Of a stretch of 64,000 bases of DNA, positions 25,001 to 35,800 are shown piece after piece (position 1 is the stretch's first letter; every line of letters starts with the position of its first letter). A model generated the notes under the pieces. It was not told the origin of the DNA and searched no databases. It saw only the letters and a program-made list of their open reading frames with translations. The DNA comes from Charina bottae (Eukaryota > Chordata > Lepidosauria > Squamata > Charinaidae). Location of the stretch: the NCBI GenBank assembly GCA_023362775.1, contig JALMGJ010000015.1, positions 13,750,501 through 13,814,500 of the forward strand. The letters run 5' to 3'. The translations under genes were made by a program, and so were the position numbers.

Positions 25001-28000
25001 CTATTTTCCCCACAACAACCCTGTGAGGTGAGTTGGACTGAGAGAGAGGGACTGGCCCAACGTCACCCAGCCGGCTTTCATGCCTCAGGCGGGACTAGAA
25101 CTCTCAGTCTCCTGGTTTCCCATTGGCTCCTTCCTAGGGCTGAGAGAGAGGGACTGGCCCAAGGTCATCCAGGCAGCTTTCGTGCCTAAGGTGGGACTAG
25201 AACTCACCGTGTCCTGGTTTCTAGCTTGGAGCCTTAACCACTAGACCAAACTGACTCACCGTTAAGGGGAATAATGTGGGGTGTAGGTGAAATTGCTTGC
25301 CCTCAGATAGAACCTGATACCTCAGAGGAATGGTCTTTTCAGGGTTGACTGCATCTGTCCATATCCAAATGTGCAATATAATCACGCGTTGATTTATTAC
25401 ATGCTGGTGAGATGCAGGAGAGTTTGGGAACACAAAACAACAGGCTCACCCCTGCTCAACTTTGGTTTTTTATAAATAAAATGGTGCAGGCCAGTTCTGT
25501 GTAGAAGATTTATCTTGAAGTCCCAGAGCATTTCTTCACAAGAAGGAAAGGAAAGGTTCCCCTGTGCAAGCACCGAGTCACGTGACCCCTGGGGAGACGC
25601 CGCTTTCGCGACGTTTTCCTGGCAGACTATAGAGCAGGGTGGTTTGCCATTGCCTTCCCCAGTCATAATTACCTTTCCCCCAACAAGCTGGGTACTCATT
25701 TTACCGACCTCGGAAGGATGGAAGGCTGAGTCGACCTGAGCTGGCTACCTGAGAACCAGCTTCCGCTGGGATCGAACTCAGGTCATGGGGAGAGTTTCGG
25801 TTGCAATACTGCCGCCTACCACTCTGCACCACACGAGGCTCTTTTCTTCACAAGAACTCTGCCCAAATTCAGATGTAATTCTTCTTTTGGAAGGTATCTC
25901 ATGTGTAATGAACACAGATCTAGCTCCAGTGTAAAGACTGAAATTAAGAAGGAACTTCCTTCAATTGATTGTGTTTTATTTTTTATTTTTTTGCAAACAT
26001 ACATGATTATCATTTTCATTCATTGTATACAACTCAACAAGACATTGTGAGAAAAGAAGCAAAGCAATATCAGTGAGAATACTTGTAATCTTGGAGAGAC
26101 AAAGGATGCTAAGATGAGAAAATGCTCCCCAAAACAATTTAATAGAAGTTTAGTTTGGCAGCTTAGACAGGCTGCTAAAATAGTGTGGCAGACATTTTTA
26201 CCTGTAGGAGACTCCTATCAGAGATAGTAAAGGTGAAGTGGCAAACCACCACGATCCCAAGTGTAGACATCCTAAGTATGTTGGGGCAGGCTGAAGGCCT
26301 TAACAGAGATTGACAAAATTTATCCACCCTTCCAGTCCTGCCATTGCAGATGTAGAGGTGCCCAAAGCCAATTATCAGAGGATTAATGACTGAGCCCAGA
26401 AAATGGAATAAATGAGATTCTGTCTATGCTTCTTTGTTAGCCAGAGATGTGAGCATGTTGTTATCGTGGTATCCATTTTATGGGAAATAGCCAAAGTGGA
26501 TGTGGAAATGGCTGTTGCAACCTTGATGTTTCATCCCTGCTTCCTTGCAGTTCCTATCACCTCAAGTCATAAAGAAACTGCTTAGAAAAAAATGGGACTG
26601 GGAGTGCTTCCCGCTTCTCTCAGGCCCTCTTATACCTAATATCTTGTAATGCATCACTTTATCATAATCTTTCCTTCTATTGTCTCTTTAATGCATTCCC
26701 TGCTCATCATTGTTGTTTGTTGCCAACAGACTGCTTTAAACATGCTCACCAAATGCCAGTCACTTGAGTATTCAGCTTTTGGAATTCTGTGTATATCCAT
26801 CCATCCAGGCGTGGTGCAAACATCTAACACGGATGTAAGTGCTTTAACCCGAGAAAAAGAAAAACTCATTAATACATGCACACACATAAATATGGATGAC
26901 CTAACAATGAGCCCCTGAAAGTTTTGATGTTCTAATGATTTGGGTGTTTAGCATTTTGGTTGCTCTCTTAATAATTCAAGTACATAAATGTTCCATGACT
27001 GTTAAGCAAATAGTCATAACCATACAGATTGAATTAAAAAGTCATGTTATATTTATTTATTATTATTTATTATTATTTCTAACTTATATCACCGCCCATC
27101 TCCCCCCACAAGGGGACTCTGGGCGGTTATATTTAAAGATGGTGGAGAATATCAACCTTAAAAAAGCAAGCTGAATAGGTCCTGAAGAAACCTTCATTCC
27201 CATTTTTCTCTCAAGGAAATCTACCTCATCTCTTCCCAACTTCCTTTCATGGAATCTCTGCTAGGTAGAGATACTTAAGGATTTTTCTACATTCAGCACA
27301 TTCTTTCTCCTGAAAAGTTTATCCTTGCATCTTGACTGGCCAAGATTCAATCGCTCTAGTGGCCAGTCAAGATTTTAAAGCAAGGGACACATCTTATGCT
27401 AAGCTATGTTTTCTTTATTATTACCTAGAAAAGCACAATATACTAATTCTGAAAACATAATTAGCAAATGACAAGGAGGAGTGGGTAAATCACATCCTAA
27501 GGCAAAATTACATGGTGGAGGTTTAGGTATATTAGAAATACCAAAATAGGGACACCCCACAGACAAAAAATGGAAGGTGGTGGGATAGACCTTGGGGATA
27601 GATGTTGCCCCCTGATTGTTGCCTTGGCTGATTCAGTGGCTGTGCTTACCTGAGATTATCAGAATTTACTCAATGCGCCCAAATTTATGGATTTACAAGG
27701 CTCACTTAATCAAAGGGGCTATTTTCATACCGTTAGATTCACTATAATGTGGCCATCCAGTTTACAATGAGTTTAGGTGTCATGGAATTTCACCTCTAAT
27801 GTGGAATTGAAGCCTTGGGGTGAAGAGATTGGATACCTTTTAGCTGCTAACCTTCGGTAAGAATCTCAGGCTATACAAGAGTGATTCTTTTCCAGTTTAT
27901 GAGATCTTCCTTTGCAACAGGCGGAAATAACTGTGGAAGAGAGCACACAAGGTATCATGACTGTGCTGTCCCTGCTTTCTGAGAAGGACAACGGGACCTT

Positions 28001-28034
28001 TGTGGATTGGTTGGGCCGGCAGATTCCTTGGTGA
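19033..28034 (+). CDS. SDR family oxidoreductase (C-factor/sniffer-like), copy 2, catalytic Tyr replaced by Asn
   Basis: Exons 19033-19188, 21016-21067, 22134-22321, 24729-24887, 26730-26834 and 27921-28034 give an uninterrupted 257-residue product with the phases of copy 1. TGSDRGIG (15-22) and NNAG (98-101) are intact, and INISS is present. The active-site motif reads NRCSK instead of YRCSK at residue 181 (AAC where copies 1 and 3 have TAC). Classical SDRs need this Tyr as the general acid/base, so the product probably binds the dinucleotide but is a poor or inactive reductase. Residues 102-107 (LFLGSD) also differ from copies 1 and 3. Exon 5 starts with Thr where the other copies have Ala. 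All splice sites are canonical. AATAAA is at 28087-28092. Intron 1 carries a reversed SINE that copy 3 lacks; intron 4 carries two SINEs. Confidence 0.9.
19529..19571. repeat. (CATC)n microsatellite
   Basis: About ten tandem CATC units in intron 1 of SDR copy 2. The homologous array in copy 3 is at 33335-33381. Confidence 0.95.
19684..20016 (-). mobile_element. tRNA-derived SINE, minus strand, specific to block A
   Basis: Reverse of the family at 5075-5400: 'gggcgcgatggctcagtggt' A-box region and a B box in 'ggaggttccaatccc' on the minus strand, with an A-rich tail to the left. An 11-bp target-site duplication tatagtatatg is at 19673-19683 and 20017-20027. Block B (about 33430) has no such insert, so it postdates the block duplication. 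Confidence 0.87.
20204..20255 (+). mobile_element. BovB-related tail fragment
   Basis: The short segment with 'cagtcgtttagtcgtgtccg' followed by 'actcttcgtgacc' matches the sequence well known at the end of BovB/RTE-derived repeats in squamates and ruminants. It is too short to orient with certainty. Confidence 0.6.
22730..23905 (+). mobile_element. Old, degenerate L2-type LINE in intron 3 of SDR copy 2
   Basis: Decayed RT sequence, for example [20 protein letters not shown] at about 23233-23292, then a 3' part with 'gagatgggtgg' near 23860. The first part matches the decayed L2 of copy 1 (9400-9700) closely, so it predates the split of these genes. Confidence 0.7.
24897..25258 (-). mobile_element. 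Dimeric tRNA-derived SINE, minus strand
   Basis: Two head-to-tail copies of the module with 'gggactggcccaa', 'gtcacccag' and 'gggactagaactc' follow one another, ending with 'ccttaaccactagacca'. On the minus strand this last part is a tRNA-like A-box head. The same dimer is at 33655-34003 in a different intron, so a dimeric subfamily was itself mobile. Confidence 0.7.
25545..25842 (-). mobile_element. tRNA-derived SINE of a second family, minus strand
   Basis: On the minus strand it starts agcctcgtgtggtgcagagt and has a B-box-like 'gagttcgatcccag'. A perfect 14-bp target-site duplication tttcttcacaagaa lies at 25531-25544 and 25843-25856. It is in intron 4 of SDR copy 2; the corresponding part of copy 3 is deleted. 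Confidence 0.88.
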
Positions 28035-29110
28035 ACAATCTTGTTCCTATTGCCATGGCTACAATATATTCCCGTGATGAGTCCTCAATAAACCACGGAA
28101 AAACATGTTAATCTTGTCATTTTTGATGGTCTTTGTACTGTGTGCCTTCTTTTTCTGTGTGATGTTGGTCTTCACTGCAGAAATTGTTACAAATAACATC
28201 CCGGCAGTTTTTTGCCTATTTATCAGGATTGCTTGAGTAAGAATGATCACTGGACTGTGTGTCTCCCTCTGTTTCTGTGTGCTCAGGATCCAGCTGTGGA
28301 ATACTTAAGAGGCAAGTTCCAGGGGATGCTAGTGTCAACTTCTAAGCCAGGGGTCCCTAAAGCTTTTGTGATCACACCTCCCTTTAGTGTAATCTTAATG
28401 TACACACCTCCGCTCAAAATCCAAACACCAAAATGAACACAAATGAACAATGAAAAGAGTACAGTGAAACTTTGGGAAAGGTGGATTTACTATAACTATG
28501 TAATTAAAAGGTTCTTCGCACCTCCCCTGGATTATGTCTGCACCTCCCCAAGGGAGGCACACATCAAAGTTTGGGAAAGCCTGCTCCAGCTGTCTCTCTT
28601 CCCCTCTCAATTCTGTTGGAATTATCAGGGGTCAACTCAGCATTGTCTCATAAGCATAAGGGGGGTCCTTTCTAGTAAACACATCTCTATTGTGCTTGTG
28701 GTATGTCACAAGTCACCTGATTTCCACTTCCTTTCTCCTTCTTGAGTTTGGGGGATTAACAATCTCCATTACTCTTTGGGCACACCTGCAAGCAGGAGGT
28801 GCTGCGGAATGCAGCTCTCGTCCTTTCATCTCTCTTGCACACAGATCTACTATGAATCTACTTGTATCCAGATCTACTGAATAAATGTAAGCTATCTCTA
28901 TTTTTTCTTCATCTAACTACTATGTGAAGACTGAATTTATTTCTGAACCTAATTAAGCTTGATGTGCAAGTCCCTTCTGGTTCATGCTTCTACTTTGCAA
29001 GATTGTTGTTGGCTGCTTGGAATTCTTTTATTAACCTTCAAAACTCCATCAAATTCTCCAGGAGAAGATAAGTTCCAAGACAAACTAACTCCTAAGTGGC
29101 ATTCTCCTGG
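28035..29110 (+). other. 3' flank of SDR copy 2, end of duplicated block A
   Basis: Largely matches 47878-48905 downstream of copy 3, including the poly(A) region and 'gataagttccaaga'. After about 29110 the sequence switches to intron 2 material of an SDR remnant, whereas block B continues into other sequence. That makes about 29110 the junction between the duplicated blocks. No gene is seen. Confidence 0.7.
28350..28586. mobile_element. hAT-like MITE, degenerate
   Basis: Ends caggggtccctaaagctttt and, reversed, caggctttcccaaactttg are imperfect terminal inverted repeats of hAT style. No clean 8-bp target duplication is visible. The left part is shared with block B (48196-48390). Confidence 0.5.
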
Positions 29111-29111
29111 G

Positions 29112-30077
29112 GAGGAGGTGAAATTTTCAAGGGCCATGTGCAAACAGGATGAGCTTGTATTACAGAGAGGCCCAGGCAACCCAGCTAAAGCATTCTTGGA
29201 ATGAACAATGTCACTCGTTGGGTTGATCGTGTTTTCTGTGGGTTTGGCTAGTGATGCCAGTTATGTGGCTTGCCAATTATCAGAATATATTACCGCTAAC
29301 ATCCAGATGGCAGTGAGGTGTCAGGGACAAGATAGAGAAAACTCATTATATCCCTTTGCAGCCCTGATTGAGTAGCACTATCTGTACCTGAATAAGTACA
29401 ACCACTTGCAGATTTATTCAGTTGGCTTTGCTTACAAAGCTATGACTGGAGTATAACGTGCAAGGACAGTCTGTGTCCCAGTTGTGTTTCATTTCACAAA
29501 TGACCCAACCCCTCCAGCTGACTTTATTTTAGCCCCACTTGGAGCCAGGTTTTTAAAAGAGTGTTTGGGTCTCTCCTTGCTGGTGATCTTATAGTTCAGA
29601 GCTTTCCAAACGTTTTATGTTGGTGACACACTTTTTAGACATGCATCATTTCGCGACACACTCTTACAGCAGGGCACAAGGCAGGCACTAGGACCTGTGC
29701 GGAATCTCAGCAGGTTTGGAGGCAGCAGGGCACAAGGCAGGCACTAGGACCTGCGTGGAATCCTGGCAGGGCTCGGAGGCAGCAGCAGCCGCGACACACC
29801 CAGACACTGCAGCCGACACACTAACGTGTCCCGACACACAGTTTGGAAAGCTCTGTTATAGTTCTTGTTTCTAGGCAATGCCTTCGTGTGCTGCTGCTGA
29901 CACCCTCATGCTGTTACTGGAATTGTGGGTCTCAACCAGTGGGGCCTGGAAGCTCTCTAGTTGCTGCTGAGAAGGTGATGAGTTGCATGGGTGGACATAA
30001 AGATCTGAAGTTCCAAACAACTCCTCCCTAGCACTTCTGAAACAGCGTGTTGCTGTTGTTCCTCAGATGTCACTGAT
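29112..30077 (+). pseudogene. SDR remnant 2: intron 2 and stub of exon 3
   Basis: Duplicate of remnant 1. Intron 2 sequence (29120-30050) is followed by 11 nt of exon 3 at 30067-30077 fused to intron 3 at exactly the junction seen at 17414-17424. Exon 2 itself is gone. The identical deletion point shows that remnants 1 and 2 descend from one event followed by block duplication. An hAT MITE (29597-29855) has inserted here only. Confidence 0.75.
29597..29855. mobile_element. hAT-type MITE (copy a)
   Basis: Terminal inverted repeats CAGAGCTTTCCAAAC and GTTTGGAAAGCTCTG are perfect. A perfect 8-bp target-site duplication ttatagtt is at 29589-29596 and 29856-29863. The interior has 'ttggtgacacac', 'tttcgcgacacactcttaca' and an internal repeat of 'gcagggcacaaggcaggcac'. 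The homologous unoccupied site is at about 17205 in block A. Confidence 0.9.
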
Positions 30078-30597
30078 CAAAGCAGCTTACTTTATTAAAT
30101 AAAATTAAAAGACTGAACAATTAAGTCCACACTAACTAAATACAGCAGGAAAATAATGCGGAAAATAGGTAAGCAGAAATTTTACATTTCTTTGAAAGCA
30201 GGTTGGAACATGTGGGGGTGTGTGGATTATTCTCCAGTAATTTTCTGGACATGCTACAAAACCCAATTAATATAGTACTTAATGGTGTTTTCAACTCCAT
30301 GAGAAAACTTGTGATATATGCAACAAAAGAGAAAGAAAGGTCACAATAAATAAAGGTAAAGCACGTTGATCTCTCCTTCTCCAGTGGTACATTCAGGAGC
30401 AGAAGGCAAATCTCCTCTCATCCTCCCCCTTTCTTTTTATATCCTTACAACAGTCCTTTAGAGCATGCTATAAATGTAGGTGGAGATGAATAGCACAAAT
30501 ATTTTGTAACATGGTATATTATCATTGAGTAATATCTTGATTGCTCCTTTGGTTAAAGCAAGCAGTGTTGACATCAGCAACATGCAACTGAGGTTTT

Positions 30598-31634
30598 TCA
30601 GATCTATTCTTACAATAACTTTTTATTAAGCTTTTTAGAAAAGAATATAAACCATGAAATATGAAAGACATACAAAGAATACAATTAGTAAAATACAAGT
30701 AAGTAAATATGGGATCTAAAATCTTGTAGAGGTTAGTTTTCCAAAGATCACTTTTTAAAGGACAGTTTAAAAGTTACTATTCAGCTTTTAACTAGAAAAT
30801 ACATGCTTAACCCAGTATAAATCACTAACGAGAGTTATAGTCTCATTATAAAGTATAGTCTACTTTATTATAAAGTACGTCAACACTAGGAATCTAATCT
30901 CCTATGAAGTTGAAATATAAACTCTAAACATAAAAAATAAGATATAGTACAAATATGTACAATAAATTATCATCCAAAAATTATTTCATGTTAGAATTTA
31001 ATTCTACGTCAATTTACTTTATATATATATATGAAGTTATTTTGGACATGGAAGCATAACTTGATTAACCATTGTGAAGTAAAAATCTCAAAAGATTTTA
31101 ACCTCTGTCTTGTTTGCAATGAAGTCTCATAATCTGAACAAATTATTGCCTTTTCACTGATTTCTTTTTCTTTTTTTTGGTATCCTCTTCTACATATAAA
31201 TAGAGATTTAAGGGATTTAATAAAACTTCCCCCCAGAGGAAAACCTGGGCTTATTCTTATTATTTCCATTCTGAAATCCATGTTCAACAACTAGCATGGG
31301 AGTACAAATTTAAAATTCAGAGCACTTAGTCCTATTGGCTCTTGAATCCTGCAAAATCTGCAATTTAATCCTTGGTGTTTTATTGGATCATATGTACTTA
31401 ATTACTTCTTTAGGCCAGTGACCTGATACCTTATTTTCAATATATACCAGATTCACTTGAAAAAGAAAGTTGAGTCTTGGTAGAATGTTCACTTCAACAG
31501 CTACAATTCTTCCTAACCAAAACTAGTTTTTCAAAATAGAAATATTTATTATTTCTTAAATAATAAATAAATATTTTTAATAATATTTATTAAACTACAT
31601 TACTCTTTATTAAACTACAGTAAAAGCCTGATAC
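30598..31634 (-). mobile_element. L1-type LINE fragment, minus strand (block B)
   Basis: Block B counterpart of 17830-18760, same orientation and most of the same sequence, with additional AT-rich sequence around 31020-31280 that has no counterpart in block A. Confidence 0.65.
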
Positions 31635-31647
31635 AAGACCATGTTCA

Positions 31648-32582
31648 ATTTAAATGTATAAATTATTGTTAAAAGGAGAAATGGTGGAGGAACAAGTTAA
31701 AGACTGTATAATTCAATGGGCAAAAAATATTGGCCACAATATACAATTGCAACAATGGGAAGATATGTGGACTAAAGGATTAAAATTTACTTTGTGTTAT
31801 AATCTAAAAGAAAATTTTTACAAGATGATGTACCGATGGTATATGACCCCACAAAAACTTGCAAAAATGTATGGGAATATTTCCAACTTATGTTGGAAAT
31901 GTAAAAAACAAGAGGGGTCTTTTTACCATATGTGGTGGACATGTAAAATGGCAAAGAAATTTTGGATTGAGATACATTCACTGATGCAAAATATACTACA
32001 AATACGAATACCATTTAAACCAGAATTTTTTTACTCGGAATTTTGGATGTACAAATAGAAAAACATTTTTTTAGAATAATACAATATATGATTACAGCAG
32101 CAAGACTTTTATATGCACAAAATTGGAAAAACCTAATTGTACCAACGATACAGGAATGGATGTTGAAATTATTGGATATGGCAGAAAACGACAAATTGAC
32201 ATGTTTATTAAAAGAAAATTCAAATCGTTATTTTCTTAAAGAGTGGAAGCTTTTGACGGACTATTTGCAAAAAGCAGGAGGAGCAAAGCTTGCATGGGGT
32301 TTTGATGATTAGATTATATATAAATAGAAGATATTAGACAAGAAATGTATATGAATGTTATATGAATAGCCAGCATGTAAGGACAAATTACTTTTCTTTA
32401 CTCATATGACCATAGATAGATCGGAAGTTATCCAATTTCTATGTTTGTTTTCTTCCTTTTCTTTTGCCTTACTACACTTTTCTTTTTCTTTTTCTATTTC
32501 TTTGATTTGTATTTCTATTTCTGTTTCATTTTCAACTTTTAACTTTGTATATTTAAAATCTTAATAAAATCTATAAAAAAAA
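31648..32582 (+). mobile_element. L1 LINE 3' end with ORF2 C-terminus
   Basis: Encodes the last part of L1 ORF2 in two overlapping frames (31654-32058, then 32043-32312, one frameshift). It includes the CWKC...H...C cysteine-rich motif region (NLCWKCKKQEGSFYHMWWTC) and the conserved MITAARLL tail. A 3' UTR and poly(A) follow at 32570-32582. A 13-bp target duplication aagaccatgttca is at 31635-31647 and 32583-32595. It is absent from block A. Confidence 0.87.
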
Positions 32583-32837
32583 AAGACCATGTTCAGTAGC
32601 TGTATAGGCTCAACTGATGATATTAAAGAGTCTTTAGGTTAGTCATTTTAACTAAAATATCATCCCCAAATAATTTCAGTTTATGTTCTTGCATTACTAG
32701 TCTGGTTCAGGAAACGTTTATCAGAACGTTTAAGATGGGTGTGGAGTAATCCCATAATTGTACTTCCTGTGATGAGAAAAGGCATTTGAAGCAAGCCTTC
32801 AAGTAGGTTGGAAGCAGAAGCTGCTGCTCCCGAAGAG

Positions 32838-35800
32838 ATGGCAAAGTCAGTTGATTTCTCTGTTTTCAGCGTTCTGGTGACAGGATCCGATCGGGGGATT
32901 GGTCTCGGTCTGGTGAAGAGGTTTCTGGAGCTGCCCTGCCCACCCAAATGGGTCTTTGCTACAACTCTTGATCTGGAGGGAAAAGAAGGGAAGGTAAGAA
33001 TCAGTTAGCATAGCATAAATGTGCCAGGGAAATGTGACCCAGTGGCTAAGCAGCAGCTGGGTTCATGCTCAACAGTAAGCTATGGCTTCTTTTAATTCTG
33101 ACCTATTGTATAAGATTCAATTGCCCGGGTCAAAGCAAAGTTCTGGGAATCTAACATGATACCAGGGGTAATACTCTGCTCAGCAGAATTTTTTGACACC
33201 TGCCAAGTACCCTCCCCTACTTAATTTTTTAAAAGATTCTTTAATTTTAAAACTCTGAGAAGCTAAAATGCTAGAATCAAAGCACCAACCTCAAGGTTAT
33301 ATTTTAAACCACCCTGTGAAGTTTTGATCCATCTCCATCCATCCATCCATCCATCCATCCATCCATCCATCCATCCATCCCACTCTTCCTTTTCATGTCA
33401 AGTACAGATTGAGTTCATTCTGTATCAGTATTATATGTATAAGACTGAAAAATCATTGAAGTATTATTTTTAGTATATAAAATACACAGTTTGGTATATT
33501 TTGGGTGATACATATAACCATTTTTTAAAAGAAGCAATGCTATGCATATTGCATACGAGAAGAAAGGATTAAACAATACTAGGGCAAAAAATTAAGATAA
33601 TATGTCAGGAAAGAAAACACGAGTAAATTTCTATAACAATTTTTATTACTTGTATTATTTTATTCTTTTTTATTTTTTATCCCGCCTTTTATTATTTTTA
33701 TAAATAACTCAAGGCGGGGAACATACCGAATACTCCTTCCTCCTCCTATTTTCCCCACAACAACAACCCTGTGAGGTAAGTTGGGCTGAGAGACAGGGAC
33801 TGGCCCAAGGTCACCCAGCCGGCTTTCATGCCTAAGGCGGGACTAGAACTCTCAGTCTCCTGATTTGCCATTGGCTCCTTCCTAGGGCTGAGAGACAGGG
33901 ACTGGCCCAAGGTCACCCAGCCGGCTTTCATGCCTAAGGTGGGACTAGAACTCCTGGTCTCTTGGTTTCTAGCCTGGAGCCTTAACCACTAGACCAAAAT
34001 GGCTATTAAAGATTATGTTATACAGATAAAATTAATACAATCTACATAGTATAAAAATATATAAAAAGAAAGAAAATTAAAAATTAAAAAAGTGTAGAAA
34101 AAGAAGAAAAAAGGGGAAGGGAAGGGAAGGGAAGGGAAGGGAAGGGAAGGGAAGGGAAGGGAAGGGAAGGGAAGGGAAGGGAAGGAAAGGAAAGGAAAGG
34201 AAAGGAAAGGAAAGGAAAGGAAAGGAAAGGAAAGGAAAGGAAAGGAAAGGAAAGGAAAGGAATTTCTCCCTTCATCCCCAGCAAGTATAATTAACATTAA
34301 TTGCTTATCACCATCTCTTAAAATAAAACCATCTCTTCATCCAATATCTCACCCCCTTCCCTATAAACCAGCCTTCTCTACCTTTTGACCCTGGAGGAAC
34401 CCTTGAAATATTTTTCAGGCCTCAGGGAACCCCTGCACATTCAGGCTCAAATATAGGCCAGAAGTTACAAAATTATTATATTCATTTCATCGGTAGACCT
34501 GTATATATGCATGAACAGTGTTCTTAAACTAAAAATAAAGAATGAAACTTACCTCTTTAATGTGAAGTTCCCAAATTTCAAATAATTTTTTTAAAAATTG
34601 TGATCTCCCAGGGAACCCCTAGTGACCTCTCGCAGAACCCTAGGTCCATCTTTTAAGACCATCTCTTAAAATAATACCAACCATCTCTTCATCCCATATC
34701 TCACTCTCTTCCCTATAAACCAATCTTTAAAGCCTCATCAATCCATCTTAATCAGAAAAGGCCATTAAGGGTTATCAGAAATAACAACATAACTCAAACT
34801 ATATCAAATAAACCCAATTTGAATCCTTCATTTTACATTTATATCTCCTTTTCTATTTAAACAAATACCCCCATCTCCTTTCTTCAAATAAACGAAACCT
34901 TTAAAATATTGTCATCTGGTGCTAGTCAACAAACATCCATTAAACTTTACCAAAGATAGCAACCTGTTCATTTTAGCCTTGATCAAATGAACTGATTTTA
35001 TATTCTTTCCTCTTTCTCCCAACAATCTTAATCCCCTCAAACAATCTCTTAACATCTGCTTTCTTTTCATACTCTCTTTGTCTCTTCTCCCAGAATTGTT
35101 GGCATCTTTAACAAGCCCCTTTTGTAATTCCAGTATAAAAAGGTTATCCACGTCACTGTTCATATTCTCACTGTCTCTTCTCACGAAATCATTGACAACT
35201 TCAACAAGGCCCTTTTGTAAATGCACTTTAAAGAGGTTATCCTTATCACTCTTCTGGTTTAGTATTTGTGTGTCTTTTTTAATTGTTAAATCATCAACTG
35301 GTTTCATTTGTAAATCCAATGTTTCATCTTTTCATATATCCGCTATTTGTAATGGTATGTGGGGAAGACCTTGGGAGATGGGGCAAGGAGATGCTGTGTA
35401 GGGAATGGTCAGATAACAGAGGGCATAGTCCGCAGCTGCATAGTGGGTGGAACAAGAGGCTCAGAAGAGACCCTCCCTAGTTTCTCAGGCTATAAAGGAG
35501 ATGGGGGGAGGGTTGTACTTTCAGACTTGCAAGATTATGTTAATGTAGCTTTACAATAAAGTAGAATTAGTTCATCTGGTTGTGTTTCCTGTCTGGTCTA
35601 CCTGGAAAGGCTGACATCATCTTGCAAGTCTGAAAATTTCCTTCACAGTGTGAGAAGCTAGGAGGGTCCCTTCTGAGCCTCTTGCTCCACCCACTATCCA
35701 GCTGCAGGCTATGCCCTCTCTTGTCTGACAGTTCCCTAGACAGCATCTCTTCACTCCATCTCCCAAGGTCTTTCCCACATACCATTACAATATTTCATCA

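Noticed and set aside
33333..34261. Possible CRISPR-like regular repeats
   Set aside because: Units are 4-5 bp without spacers. Eukaryotic microsatellites, not CRISPR.
34013..34297. [14 protein letters not shown] repeated peptide on the minus strand
   Set aside because: Translation of the GGGAA/GGAAA microsatellite.
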